From: Cyanobacteria bacterium REEB67
GTDB lineage: Bacteria; Cyanobacteriota; Vampirovibrionia; Obscuribacterales; Obscuribacteraceae
Assembly: GCA_018971775.1 (NCBI GenBank)
Contig: JAGXAB010000059.1
Span: forward strand, 1-40,573
Length of the DNA stretch: 40,573 nucleotides
Reading direction: 5' to 3'
The position numbers and the translations under genes are program-made. Positions 1 to 8,972 of the stretch are shown here, in pieces. Every line of letters starts with the position of its first letter. Position 1 is the first letter of the stretch. The notes under the pieces were generated by a model. The model saw only the letters and a program-made list of their open reading frames with translations, was not told where the DNA came from and searched no databases.

Positions 1-288
1 CTTTCCATTATTTATGGCGCCCAGTATCAAAAGGATGGACACCAGCCCGATTTTCTCGAATTGAAGCCGCTGCCGGCCGAAGACATTATCGTACTGGCAG
101 GCAAAATGCCGGCCTTGCAGGAGATCCGCCTGGGAGGCATCGCCCTTACTCCGAGCCAAATAAGCGCGCTTGCACACAGCGATTTGAAAAAAATCTATCT
201 TTCGCGCTCCTTCTACAACATGGCTGAGCAGGTGCGCTGCAAGGCGAAAGAGCCAAAAGTCGTCTTCATCGACAAAAGCTTTTTCTAG
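1..288 (+). CDS. C-terminal part of a leucine-rich-repeat-like protein (5' end outside window)
   Basis: The frame is open from the first base of the window to the TAG at 286-288, so this is the last 95 codons of a longer gene. Segments such as ALQEIRLGGIALTPSQIS and LKKIYLSR have the spacing of leucine-rich repeat strands, and the protein ends in a short basic/aromatic tail. An internal TTG at 61 could act as a start, but nothing favours it over a gene entering from the left. The function cannot be told from this fragment. A repeat-based binding role is inferred from the leucine pattern alone. Confidence 0.6.
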   Translation, partial: LSIIYGAQYQKDGHQPDFLELKPLPAEDIIVLAGKMPALQEIRLGGIALTPSQISALAHSDLKKIYLSRSFYNMAEQVRCKAKEPKVVFIDKSFF

Positions 289-320
289 CGGAGAACGGCT
301 GAGACCGCTGTCTGGTCTAT

Positions 321-881
321 TTAATGGAGGGGGACGCTAATTATTTCGCCCACCTTCAAATCGTTGACATTGGTTTTATTGTTATGGATGGCCAGGCGGT
401 CGGTCATCTCGATGATGTGGGCCTGACTGGGCGCATGCCCTTCGCGCTGACGGAGGATCAAGGCGGCGAATGCGGAGAGCGTATCGCCGGCGTGGGCAGT
501 CAGTTTTTGCTCGGGGGCCTGATGTTTGAATTCTCCGGCTGCCTGGATGTAGCGCATCGGTGCCGAGGCCTGCATTTCGGCGTGCTGGAGTTGGGCCGGT
601 GTCATCTGGGCGCGCGCTTCAGCTATGGAGCGGGCGATCTGATCGCCTGCCGGATCGCTGTTTCTGGCAGCTGTCGCTTTTTCGTCGACGATCTGCAAAT
701 CATTCGCCTTGCCGCCGGCGCCCTTTGTGAAAGCCTCGGGCAGCGGCAGGGCCTGTTTGCCCAGCATCATCATGTCCATGTTGTTGGCACCTTGCATGGA
801 GCTGAAGAGTCCGTGTTCATGGCCGGCGATTGGTCTGGCATCGATTTTTGTTTCGCTGCCGCTTTTGATTCTATCGCTCAC
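321..881 (-). CDS. LysM-like protein of unknown function
   Basis: A 186-residue protein read from a GTG with a good ribosome binding site (AGGAG, about 8 nt upstream on the minus strand). Residues 1-120 are polar, rich in Ala, Gln and Met, and look disordered. The last ~56 residues begin AGDTLSAFAAL, contain an Asn-rich turn (HNNKTNVNDL) and end VGEIISVP, the start and end pattern of a LysM peptidoglycan-binding domain. No signal peptide is visible, so export, if any, would be non-classical. The plus-strand frame covering the same bases has no recognisable domain and is taken as a shadow. Other members of this LysM-tail type are seen on proteins of unknown role. No enzymatic function is claimed. 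Confidence 0.65.
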   Translation of the reverse strand: MSDRIKSGSETKIDARPIAGHEHGLFSSMQGANNMDMMMLGKQALPLPEAFTKGAGGKANDLQIVDEKATAARNSDPAGDQIARSIAEARAQMTPAQLQHAEMQASAPMRYIQAAGEFKHQAPEQKLTAHAGDTLSAFAALILRQREGHAPSQAHIIEMTDRLAIHNNKTNVNDLKVGEIISVPLH

Positions 882-888
882 GTCTAAT

Positions 889-1080
889 TCTCCTGCCCTG
901 GCCTCTTGGCGTTGTACTTTTATCCAGTTTCTTGACCACGGTTTCGAGGGGGATTACCGGGGTGTTTTCAATGTAAGGGAGGGAGTTGGGCATTTTGCGG
1001 GCACGACGATTATTTTTGGTTTGCTTACGAGCACTGTTTGGTTTTATAGTATTATTAGACCAGTCTACTAGCAGTGCGCT
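889..1080. other. Gene-free stretch upstream of the LysM-like gene
   Basis: No frame here has a ribosome binding site or a recognisable product. It should hold the promoter of the minus-strand LysM-like gene. It runs into the terminator hairpin of the membrane-protein gene at 1081-1145. Confidence 0.4.
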
Positions 1081-1145
1081 AAAAAAAATTGTTTTGGGGG
1101 CGCGACAGGCCGCTGCTCTAAAACCTAGAGGCAGCGGCGGTCGCG
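1081..1145 (-). terminator. Long stem-loop with downstream T-run, end of the 1211-1762 gene
   Basis: CGCGAC (1101-1106) pairs with GTCGCG (1140-1145). GCCGCTGCTCTA (1109-1120) pairs with TAGA-G-GCAGCGGC (1126-1138), with small bulges and an AAACC loop. Reading on the minus strand, the hairpin is followed after about 10 nt by eight consecutive T residues (complement of 1081-1088). The spacing from stem to T-run is longer than in a textbook terminator. Confidence 0.6.
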
Positions 1146-1210
1146 TCGTACGGTCAAGGTTGAGGTGGAAATAGGTCTGGAGCTAGATGTTCAACCTGCC
1201 GGCGAAGACC

Positions 1211-1762
1211 TTACTTGGTCTCGTCGTTCTTGTGCTCGTTGGCTTCCTCGGCCAGTTCCTTGGCGAGGGTGGCGGCGATCTCTTCCTGGAAGTGCTTCTC
1301 GGAGAAGTCGCCCGGGCGCATCAGATACTTGGGCACGAAGCAGATGGCGCTCTCGATGGCGGCGCCGAAGAGGATGGGCAGCCAGCCGTCGATCGTGAGC
1401 GTGCTGGACATGGAGGCGGCGAGCTTCCAGGTGAAGACGTTGATGATCACCGAGCAGAGCGTGGCGATGCCGGTAATTTTCCAGAAGCCCTGTTTGGCGA
1501 TCCAGGCGGTGATCGTCGACTTGGACATCTTGGTGTCGAAATCGCCTTTGCGGATGACATAGACGAGGCCGGCGATCAGGGCGACGATGACGGTGACGAA
1601 GATGGCGGTGATCGTGATCAGGGTCTGAATGATCGCCAGGCCGAAGGCATCCCCGAGGCTGCCGGTGAATTCGATCCCGGGAATGTGCGGGAAGATGAAG
1701 TTGAGGCCGAGCCAGGTGACGACGAAAGCCCAGAGATATTGAAAGCCTTGCTTCTTGGTCAT
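1211..1762 (-). CDS. Integral membrane protein of unknown function
   Basis: A 183-residue protein with about four hydrophobic segments: FQYLWAFVVTWLGLNFIF near the N-terminus, IIQTLITITAIFVTVIVALIAG, a central segment ending SVIINVFTW, and LPILFGAAIESAICFV. It ends in a charged, coiled-coil-like tail (EEIAATLAKELAEEANEHKNDE). The start at 1762 is chosen because AAGGA lies 6 nt upstream; the frame extends 21 codons further, but that extension lacks a binding site and hydrophobic character. It stands alone between the nrdJ terminator and its own hairpin terminator. I do not recognise the family. The topology suggests an inner-membrane protein with a cytoplasmic C-terminus. Confidence 0.75.
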   Translation of the reverse strand: MTKKQGFQYLWAFVVTWLGLNFIFPHIPGIEFTGSLGDAFGLAIIQTLITITAIFVTVIVALIAGLVYVIRKGDFDTKMSKSTITAWIAKQGFWKITGIATLCSVIINVFTWKLAASMSSTLTIDGWLPILFGAAIESAICFVPKYLMRPGDFSEKHFQEEIAATLAKELAEEANEHKNDETK

Positions 1763-2164
1763 GATCAATCCTTGAAGTTGGTGGTCTGATTGCGACGCAG
1801 TCGCTTGCTCAATTCTCGCCAACAAGAAATCCGCCCGTTCCTAATCCCGCAGCTAAGCCGGCTCGATTGACTTCAACAAAGAGTTGAATGAGCAGGCGGG
1901 AAAAGCTGGAGTATGGAGAATTTTCGAGGTTTTGGCGGACTTGCAGAAGGTGAAAAGAGAGATAACTCACGTTGCCAATAAGCGGCGTGGCAAATCAAGC
2001 GATACTGCCTTCTTCAAAGAAAGGTAAAGGGAGTAGTTGCATCAAATTGGCGCGAAATTCTTGGTCCGCTCGCGCCGTTTGCGCCAGCTTCGATAGGGCG
2101 ACAGTTTCTATCCGTGTTCAATTTGTGGCGGAAGAGCAGCAGATGGGGAGCCTGTTTGCTATCG
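1763..2164. other. Intergenic region between the membrane protein and nrdJ
   Basis: The open frames here cross into the nrdJ terminator and have no domain or binding site. The stretch should contain the promoter for the minus-strand membrane protein gene. I could not assign -35/-10 boxes with any confidence. Confidence 0.35.
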
Positions 2165-2200
2165 CACAAAAAAGAGGCCTCCCTCGTGGGAAGCCTCTTT
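2165..2200 (-). terminator. Rho-independent terminator of nrdJ
   Basis: AAAGAGGCCTCCC (2171-2183) pairs with GGGAAGCCTCTTT (2188-2200) around a TCGT loop, with one non-Watson-Crick position. Read on the minus strand the stem runs straight into TTTTTTG. It lies about 80 nt past the nrdJ stop codon. Confidence 0.85.
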
Positions 2201-2281
2201 CGCGTCATGAAGGGAGAAGATTAATCGCCCGATTATTAATCACCCCTCAAAGCATTGCTCGTCTAGAGCACAGGTCGGTTT

Positions 2282-5200
2282 TTAGCCGCACTTGCTGTAG
2301 CCGCAGGACTGGCAAACATTGCAGCCGTCAATCTTCAGCCAAGCCTCGCCACCGCACTTTCCGCAGGCCGGTTGGGTGCGTCCGCCAGGACCGGCCTGGT
2401 TGATCACACTAACCGACAGAGCAGGCAGCGAGGTGGAGGAGGTCGTGGCATAGTTTGCCGCCTGGGTGGCAGCTACCGGCACCGCTCCGTGATTGAGCGC
2501 TGCTTCCTGGACGACCAGCTCTTCGTGGCCACCGCTGTGATTGTTGCGGTAGTTTTGAATCGCTTTGGCCAGGCCGTCGCAGGGCGATTGCACCACTACG
2601 GCTTTGTCCGCGTCGGAGAATTTGAAGAAAGCGGGATAGCCCGATTGAATGTTGACCAGTTGATGGACGATCGTCATCTCTGCTTTCGAGCGCTCGTCTT
2701 CGCCAAACTCGGCAGCGTACTGCAGGAAGGCGGAGGCGAGGCGACCGACGGCTTCGAAGAGTCCGGCTTCGATGGCGCCTGGTTTGCCCATGCGGGCATA
2801 GACTTCGATAAGTTCGCCGGGATGGTCCTTTTCGTGGTTGAGGCTGACATGCAGGGTGGAGCCGCCATCAGGGGACCCGACGCGCACTTTGTAGTTTTGA
2901 CCGACGGTCTCGTCTACATGGATATTGCGACGCTCCTGGTGCCCGAGCTGGGCAAGCAGATCCGATTCGCGATCGTAGTCGTTGCTGGCGATCTTCTCTA
3001 CGGGCTGCGAAAGGCGGCTGCCGTCCGGATAGAAGGTGATGTCCTTGACGCCGAGCTTCCAGGCTAAGATAACCGAATCGTGCACATCTTCGGCGCTCGA
3101 ATCGAGCGGAATAGAGCAGGTATTTGATACCGAATTGAAGACTTCGGGGAATTCTTCGGCACCGTCATGGATAGCGGCGAGATGGCGGATATAAGCTTCC
3201 GGCGAGACTTCGACACGGATCGGGAAGGCTTTTTGCACCGCTTCCGGTACAGCTTCCAGGCCGCGGCAGGATTTGTTGTTATCGCGAATCGACTTCATCA
3301 AGGTTTTTTGCGCTTCTTCCGATTCGGGCCAGGCGCCGTGTTTGATCATCAATTCTTTGAAGCCGGGGGCGACGAAGTCGACGAAACGCGAACGCACTTT
3401 GCGCGAGAAGACGATACCGTTGTGTGGATCGACGCCCCAGCTGGTTTGCAGTGCCTGAGCGAGGGTGCCGGTCGGGGCATTGTTGGTCAGACAGGAGTTG
3501 CGCACGCGCAGGCCTTTTTTGTGGAAACGGCTGCCTTCCCAGAGAGGATAAACACCGCGCTCTTTAGCCATTTCGATTGAGGCTTCGATGGAAGCTTTGT
3601 TGTACTGGCGGAAGAGTTCTTTGGTGGCGGCGATACCATCGGCGCTACCAAATTCGATGCCCAGGCGCGAGAGAAATTCGGCGATGCCGGCAAATCCGCC
3701 GCCATTGCGACGCTCGAGGCGCGCCGTCATGTTTTGCATCGGAATCGGATACCAGGAAACGTCCGAAACGTTGTCCATGAAGCGCTGTTGAATGCGCACC
3801 ACCGAGCGCATGGCGCTCATATTATAGGTGCCGTCCGGGGCGAAGAAATCGCTGTGAGCGGCGTGCAGCGAGGAGAGATTGCAGTTGCCCATGTAAGTAC
3901 GGCCGTCGTGACCGGGGCCGGCCGGGAGGAATTGCTCGCCGCAGGGATTGCAGGTATTCAAATCATAGGCGTGATTGTTGGCGTTGGCGGCATTGATCGT
4001 CTCGTAGAAGCCGATGCCCGGCTCGCCTGAATCTCGCATGCCTTCGACGATACGGGCAAAGACGTCCGGCGCGTAAAAGAAGCCTCTGACGCGGACATAC
4101 TTATCGGTGATTTCGACGGTGGCATTGCTCAAACGGCGTGCCGCTTCGATTGCTTCCGGATGCTTGGTGATGTCGACCGAGTACTCTTCATAGGTAGGTT
4201 CTTTTGTCAGTTTATTCACTTTGATCTGGCCGCTGCGTTCATCCATGACCGGTTTGCGCGGATCGAAGACGGTACCGTTCCAGACTTGCTTGTTGAAGGT
4301 AGCGGCATAGAAACGCTTGCCTTCGACCGCCTCCATGAAGCCGGGCATAGCGAGCACGGTAACATTGGTGTTTTTCAGATAGTTCTGACGCTCGATATAT
4401 TGAGCGTGCAGTTCGCCAAATTTGTGCTCGGCGGCTTTGAGCAGACGTTTTTTGTAGGCGAGAGAATCTTCGCCGGGAGCCTGTTTCGATTCCTGCCGCA
4501 GTTGCTTGTAGACCTGAGAGAGGGTGGGCGGTGGAAAGAGCTTTTTCTTATCGATGAAGAAAAGAATGTCCGGGTGATCCGAATTGCGCAGCTCGATCAG
4601 AGCACCGCCGCGGCGTCCGCCCTGGGCAACTGCTTCGACTGCTTTGGCGATTGTCTTTTCGTAAAAACGATCCGGACCGGAAGCGGCCGCACCGTTAGCG
4701 ATTACCGAGGACCAGGGACGCAGGCTGGAAGTGTTGAGACCCATACCCATCGCCGCTTTGGCGGCGAGGGCTTCGATGCGGGCCGCTTCCTGGATGCCTT
4801 CGAGCGAATCGGTGACATAAGCTACTCCGCAGGCGGCCAGGCAACCTTTGCCTCTCAGCCAGGCGGAGAGATGGCCCATCGCTACTTCATTTTCGTTGAG
4901 ATTGGCCAGCTTGGCCTGGATCACGTTCGAGCGCAATTCTTCCGAACGCAGCCAGATGTCTTCTTCCTTGATCCCGGCTAGTTTGCCGTGGGCCCAGTAT
5001 TGAAGCACTTTCAGGGATGTTTCGGGATCGGCATTGATGTTGGCCGGGGTGTTGGCCCAGAAACGCTGATTGCCGATGTTATCGGCGAACAGTCCGGCAA
5101 ACTGAACGACGCGCGGGTGTTCGAGCGCTTCTTCCAGGGTGATGTCGACCAGCTCTTCCGGGGTGAGGACATATTTGAGCTCGGCGATAGCAACCGAAGT

Positions 5201-5410
5201 GGATACTCTGTGGACGATGCCGTCGACCGATTCTACCGGTTGGCCAAGCTCGTCTCTCTTTCCATATAAACCGACTAATGTTTCCTGGGTCGACTCCCAA
5301 TATCTATGAGTGTAATCCTCTTTGCCATAGGCCGCTGTGGAGGCTGATGCAGTCTGGCTCGCGGTGTTGGAGGGAGCGCTGTCTGCATTGTCTCGGTTAA
5401 CTGTCAGCAT
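2282..5410 (-). CDS. nrdJ: Vitamin B12-dependent ribonucleoside-diphosphate reductase (class II)
   Basis: A 1042-residue class II ribonucleotide reductase, which reduces ribonucleotides to deoxyribonucleotides with adenosylcobalamin as radical source, so it works with or without oxygen. The catalytic barrel is recognised from NTCNPCGEQFLP followed by NCNLSSLH (around residues 480-515), the SNTCSIPLDSSAED segment and the LGVKDITFYPDGSR signature near residue 800. The last 30 residues hold CGKCGG, CNVCQSC and a terminal CG, a Cys-rich tail of the kind that shuttles electrons to the active site or binds zinc. Start ATG has GAAAGGA about 10 nt upstream. The first ~28 residues are a Ser/Ala/Thr-rich low-complexity extension. 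It is monocistronic, with its own terminator. I looked for a cobalamin riboswitch and a convincing NrdR box upstream and found neither. Confidence 0.95.
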   Translation of the reverse strand: MLTVNRDNADSAPSNTASQTASASTAAYGKEDYTHRYWESTQETLVGLYGKRDELGQPVESVDGIVHRVSTSVAIAELKYVLTPEELVDITLEEALEHPRVVQFAGLFADNIGNQRFWANTPANINADPETSLKVLQYWAHGKLAGIKEEDIWLRSEELRSNVIQAKLANLNENEVAMGHLSAWLRGKGCLAACGVAYVTDSLEGIQEAARIEALAAKAAMGMGLNTSSLRPWSSVIANGAAASGPDRFYEKTIAKAVEAVAQGGRRGGALIELRNSDHPDILFFIDKKKLFPPPTLSQVYKQLRQESKQAPGEDSLAYKKRLLKAAEHKFGELHAQYIERQNYLKNTNVTVLAMPGFMEAVEGKRFYAATFNKQVWNGTVFDPRKPVMDERSGQIKVNKLTKEPTYEEYSVDITKHPEAIEAARRLSNATVEITDKYVRVRGFFYAPDVFARIVEGMRDSGEPGIGFYETINAANANNHAYDLNTCNPCGEQFLPAGPGHDGRTYMGNCNLSSLHAAHSDFFAPDGTYNMSAMRSVVRIQQRFMDNVSDVSWYPIPMQNMTARLERRNGGGFAGIAEFLSRLGIEFGSADGIAATKELFRQYNKASIEASIEMAKERGVYPLWEGSRFHKKGLRVRNSCLTNNAPTGTLAQALQTSWGVDPHNGIVFSRKVRSRFVDFVAPGFKELMIKHGAWPESEEAQKTLMKSIRDNNKSCRGLEAVPEAVQKAFPIRVEVSPEAYIRHLAAIHDGAEEFPEVFNSVSNTCSIPLDSSAEDVHDSVILAWKLGVKDITFYPDGSRLSQPVEKIASNDYDRESDLLAQLGHQERRNIHVDETVGQNYKVRVGSPDGGSTLHVSLNHEKDHPGELIEVYARMGKPGAIEAGLFEAVGRLASAFLQYAAEFGEDERSKAEMTIVHQLVNIQSGYPAFFKFSDADKAVVVQSPCDGLAKAIQNYRNNHSGGHEELVVQEAALNHGAVPVAATQAANYATTSSTSLPALSVSVINQAGPGGRTQPACGKCGGEAWLKIDGCNVCQSCGYSKCG

Positions 5411-5729
5411 GCGGTGTGTTTCCTTTCTATATACAGAGGGAGTGAGGGAACTTCGAGCTAGTTTTTTAAGGTCTAGTTTTTGAGGGTATCGGTCAGGTGG
5501 ACTGGTTGTTGGAGAGTGAAGCGGGAAGGTTCAGTTTGCTTCACGGGCACCGGCTTCTCGAAGATTGCCGCCGGGCGCATCGGGAGAAAGACGCACGACA
5601 ACAGAGCCCCACGATTTTTGGGAGGGCAGGGCCGAGTTGTTGTTTGTGCGTTGTTGGCCGGTAAAAAGGGGGTGCGGCGGATTTTTGGGGAAGCGCAAGC
5701 GAAAATGTGGTTGAAGGTGAGGCGAAGCT

Positions 5730-5765
5730 CACAAACAGACGTTTGTGCTGACCGGCTTTTTTGTT
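5730..5765. other. Small hairpin followed by a T-rich tract
   Basis: CACAAAC (5730-5736) pairs perfectly with GTTTGTG (5741-5747) around AGAC, and a T-rich tract (CTTTTTTGTTTT) follows after about 9 nt on the plus strand. No plus-strand gene precedes it, so a terminator role is doubtful. Confidence 0.3.
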
Positions 5766-6059
5766 TTATGAGGGGTTTTTAAATCGCCCCGCAAAATTTC
5801 GTTGCAAGTAATTTACTACCGGTAGTGCCTCCCTCGCAACAGGTATTTTTTTGTAGAAAAACTGTTCAAAGTCTCGAAAGGTAAAACAGTTCCGCTTTTA
5901 GGGTTGCCATTAGCTTAAGTTAAATCGTAAATCTGAGTGATTTTTCTAGTGTCGTTAGCTACTAGATATGGTGTGCATACTTTCGAATCGCTCCCTGCTT
6001 AGATCCCGTAAAGGCCCACCAGGCTTGATGTCCGATAATCCGATATGGCGGGTGTATAT

Positions 6060-6121
6060 ACGGTGGTGGTGGCATGAGTGGTGGCGGTGATATCGCCTGG
6101 GGCGTGGTGGCATAGGTGGTG
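6060..6121. repeat. Imperfect GGTGG-rich repeat
   Basis: The plus strand repeats GGTGG or GTGG units every 5-10 bases (CGGTGGTGGTGG, GAGTGGTGGCGG, GCGTGGTGGCATAGGTGG). It is non-coding as far as I can see and resembles the short GGATGGTGG repeat at about 36778-36817. Confidence 0.4.
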
Positions 6122-6562
6122 CATTCAATTAAGCGCCGGTTTGCCTTTTGGGGCTGTGAGCCATTTTGTATATGCGAAATGACTGATAAAGATGTGTCCG
6201 ATAACTGTTAGAGCAAGCTCACATTTGTCGGCGCTCACATTTTGCGCCACCTTATCTGGTGGCACGCCGTGGTGCCGTCCCGCCCTGCCTGATTCCGGCG
6301 CCTCTTTGATTTTGAGCGCCCTTTCATAGAAGTCGGATGTATATCGATCCGATGTGAGAGAGACGTTGGTCGGCTGATGGATGACAGTAAGTGCCTGCAA
6401 TTTTGTATGAGAAGTGTCTGGCTTGCCCTTAAGGCGGCCTTAACCCGGAGGCGGTATAGATGGTGAGGCTGGCTCGTGCTGAAGGGCCTTGCCGGGGGCT
6501 GTGGGCGGGCGGCTCATATTACATAGTGCTGCCCGCCTTTGGTCGGATGCTATCTTATAGAT

Positions 6563-7507
6563 ATGAAGAATCTTCCCTGCCGAAATTCACTTCGAATTCA
6601 CTCCTGTCGGGCATTTTTTTTGGCGCTGTGGTCGCCGGCGCTGCTCCTTGTGGTCAGTGGCCCAGTCGATGCGAAAGGCGGCACTGAGCCAGGCGCCGGC
6701 TCTGAATTTGATATGCCGCGCATCCAGTACTGGACAAATAAGCATCAAAGCGCCGAAGCCCTCCGGATAATCGACAAAGTGCCCGTCACCGCCAAAAATG
6801 CAAATACGGTGCACCTTCTGCGTGGTCTTGCCTTCCGCAGCGGCAGAGATCCCGAAGGTGCGGTGGCGGAATTTGATCAAGTCACCAACCTCGATGACCT
6901 TCTAGCGAAGGCCGGTCTGGTAGCCGGGTCTTACAGTCAGGTCGAGCGCTATGACAAGGCGATTGAAATTCTCGACCGGGCTATTGCCAGCAATGCTAAC
7001 GCTGATCTTTATGCCTTGCGCGGCGAATATAAGTGCGCTCAGGGCCGGTTCGCCGAAGCTATACCCGATTATAAAAAAGCGGCATTAAAAGACTCGGATC
7101 GTCAACGTGCCTATCTGTGCGTCGGCGGCGAGCTATTGCGCCGCCAGGGCAAAGTCAAAGAAGCTCTGAGCTTGCTTGATGTTGGTCTCAAAGCCCCTGA
7201 TCGGAGCAGTGACGGTAAGTACTATCTCTGCCGGGCCATGTGTTATGGGCAGATTAACGACTGGCCGTTAGCGGAGCAAAGCTGCAGCATCGGTTTGAAA
7301 ATCGCCGATAACGCTATAGCCAAAGCGGCTCGCGCTCGTCATGGCTCGGTGGAAGAAATCGCTAAGTCGCAGCTGCTTCTCGAGCGTGCCAAATGCTACG
7401 ACCACCTGGGTAAAAAAAATCTCGCCGCCCTCGACCGAGAAGCGCATTTGAAGCTGAGTGCAGCCACCGAGGACGATTTGCTCGGAGCTGCCGAAAAGTC
7501 TCGTTGA
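6563..7507 (+). CDS. Secreted TPR-repeat protein
   Basis: A 314-residue protein. The start ATG at 6563 is chosen over the TTG at 6539 because it places a normal signal peptide at the N-terminus (basic MKNLPCRNSLR, then AFFLALWSPALLLVVSG, cleavage near VDA-KG). The mature part is built of tetratricopeptide-like helical pairs with the usual A-x-x-Y/F-D-x-A-I spacing, for example YDKAIEILDRAIASNANADLYALRGEYKCAQGRFAEAIPDYKKA. TPRs act as protein-binding scaffolds; the partner is unknown. It converges with the second TPR gene, their stops being 11 bp apart. The ribosome binding site is weak. Confidence 0.8.
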   Translation: MKNLPCRNSLRIHSCRAFFLALWSPALLLVVSGPVDAKGGTEPGAGSEFDMPRIQYWTNKHQSAEALRIIDKVPVTAKNANTVHLLRGLAFRSGRDPEGAVAEFDQVTNLDDLLAKAGLVAGSYSQVERYDKAIEILDRAIASNANADLYALRGEYKCAQGRFAEAIPDYKKAALKDSDRQRAYLCVGGELLRRQGKVKEALSLLDVGLKAPDRSSDGKYYLCRAMCYGQINDWPLAEQSCSIGLKIADNAIAKAARARHGSVEEIAKSQLLLERAKCYDHLGKKNLAALDREAHLKLSAATEDDLLGAAEKSR

Positions 7508-7518
7508 GTGGACGGGGT

Positions 7519-8970
7519 TTAGCGGTGATTGCCGCTGCGGGCCAATTGCTCGGAGGCTTTTGCTTTTAGTTGCAAGAGTTCCGGCTTAGCGAAGTCCTGG
7601 CTTTTCAGTGCGGCATTGCAGTCTTTTAAAGTGTTATGCCAATCACCGAGTCTGGCGTAGGCGCGGGCTCGGCCGGCCAGCGCGTCGTCATTGAAATCAT
7701 CATTGTCGATTGCTTTGGTATAGTCAGCGACCGCTTCCTGCCAGCGATTTAACTTCTCGAAAATCTGGGCCCGGCAGAGCAGTGCATTTGTCTCGCCGGT
7801 TGACGACTTGACCATGTTATTTGCTATTGCTAGAGCTTTGTCACTCAAGCCAAGATTGGAGTAAGCGGTGGCTGCCATTTGCAGGCAATGGATATCTTTT
7901 GGATTGGCCTTGACCAGTGCTTCCAGTTCTTTCAACGCCTCGGCCTTTTTGCCTTCGGCCGTAAGCAGGTCGATATTCATTACTTTGATGTCGAGGTCAC
8001 AAGGCTCCAGTTTGAGGCAGGCATTCAGATCGGCCCTGGCTTCTTTGAGTTTGCTCAGGCGGCGATAGGCTGATGCCCGCAGGTAGTAAATATCCTCGAG
8101 GGTGACGGCCGACTCGTCATAAGCTTTGCCGGAGGATTTGCAGCGGCCCGTTTCGGCGATATCGACGACCGCCACTACAAGCGGTGCCATGGCGATAATC
8201 TTGCTATAGTCGTCGATTGCTTCTTTTGTCTTACCGGCATCCATGTAGGCGTCGGCGCGGAAGTAGTAGGAGAGCGCGTCCTTCGGCTGCCTTTTGATTA
8301 TCAAATTGAAGTCTTCGACGGCCTTGAGGGAGGAGCCTGCATTGAGCCGTATGACGCCGCGCATATAGTGCGAATAGAGATTTTCCGGTTGTACCTGTAC
8401 GGCCCGATCGGCCACGACCAGAGAATTTTGCATGTCGAGGGTTTCTCTCGTGTCGCGTGCGTTTTGTTGCAGGCGTAATTTATTGCCGAGCTCACGAATC
8501 GTGTTTGCTTCTTTGTATTTGCGCAGACCTTGCTTGGCGGCCGCCAGATTCAGATAATCGAGCCAGTTTGCCCAGCGCAGGATATCGAGCTCGTTCAACT
8601 TTATGGATTCTTCCAGCTCTTTTTCGGCCAGGGCCGGTTGATGCAACTGCAGATAGCAAAGTCCTAAGCGGCTGTGGGAGCCGCCTTTGTAATGAGATAG
8701 CTTCAGTGCTTTGGTCAGATCGGCGAATGCTTCTTTTGGTTTTTCCATACTGAGTAGCGTGTCGGCGCGGGCCAGTAAGGTGAAAGGCTCATTGGGCATG
8801 GCGGTGACTGCTTTATTTAAGGCCACCAGCGATTGTGCGTTTTTATTCGCTCCATAAAGCTGAATGCCTTTTTGCAGATCATCGACTCCGGGCGCCAGGG
8901 CGTTGACCGGTTGCGCTGCGCCGCCGACCAGTGCGACAAGCAGCGTCAAAGCGATAAATTTGTCTTGCAT
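7519..8970 (-). CDS. Secreted TPR-repeat protein (larger)
   Basis: A 483-residue protein with a signal peptide (MQDKFIALTLLVALVGG, cleavage near VNA-LAP) and TPR repeats along nearly the whole length. Clear units include LVALNKAVTAMPNEPFTLLA, KEAFADLTKALKL, KAVEDFNLIIKRQPKDALSY, KEAIDDYSKIIAM, KEARADLNACLKLEPCD, KALKELEALVKANPKD and WQEAVADYTKAID. It probably sits in the periplasm or on the envelope as a scaffold. It begins only 2 nt after the stop of the upstream DUF1460 gene, so the two are very likely one transcription unit. A joint role in cell-wall processing is inferred from that pairing. Confidence 0.85.
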   Translation of the reverse strand: MQDKFIALTLLVALVGGAAQPVNALAPGVDDLQKGIQLYGANKNAQSLVALNKAVTAMPNEPFTLLARADTLLSMEKPKEAFADLTKALKLSHYKGGSHSRLGLCYLQLHQPALAEKELEESIKLNELDILRWANWLDYLNLAAAKQGLRKYKEANTIRELGNKLRLQQNARDTRETLDMQNSLVVADRAVQVQPENLYSHYMRGVIRLNAGSSLKAVEDFNLIIKRQPKDALSYYFRADAYMDAGKTKEAIDDYSKIIAMAPLVVAVVDIAETGRCKSSGKAYDESAVTLEDIYYLRASAYRRLSKLKEARADLNACLKLEPCDLDIKVMNIDLLTAEGKKAEALKELEALVKANPKDIHCLQMAATAYSNLGLSDKALAIANNMVKSSTGETNALLCRAQIFEKLNRWQEAVADYTKAIDNDDFNDDALAGRARAYARLGDWHNTLKDCNAALKSQDFAKPELLQLKAKASEQLARSGNHR

Positions 8971-8972
8971 TA

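Larger units (their letters stand above)
5411..6562. other. 1.15-kb gene-free region between nrdJ and a TPR gene
   Basis: None of the open frames (up to 100 codons) has a ribosome binding site or a recognisable domain. The left part is the nrdJ leader and promoter. It contains a 7-bp hairpin (5730-5747), a perfect 12-bp palindrome ACTACCGGTAGT (5815-5826), a G-rich GGTGG-repeat stretch (about 6060-6121) and TTAAGGC-G-GCCTTAA (6429-6443) upstream of the TPR gene. The palindromes could be operators, but no adjacent regulator points to them. Confidence 0.5.

Noticed and set aside
324..887. Plus-strand open frame of 187 codons
   Set aside because: It is the antisense of the LysM-like gene, which has a ribosome binding site and a recognisable domain; this frame has neither.
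2372..5269. Several plus-strand frames of 100-270 codons across nrdJ
   Set aside because: All are antisense to a full-length, unmistakable NrdJ.
5411..5950. Possible cobalamin riboswitch or NrdR box upstream of nrdJ
   Set aside because: I looked on the minus strand for the conserved B12-box and for the paired NrdR boxes. Only a weak TCTGTATATAGA near the start was found, which is not enough.
6125..6400. 91-codon minus-strand frame
   Set aside because: No binding site, no recognisable domain, and composition unlike neighbouring genes; it contains small inverted repeats typical of non-coding DNA.
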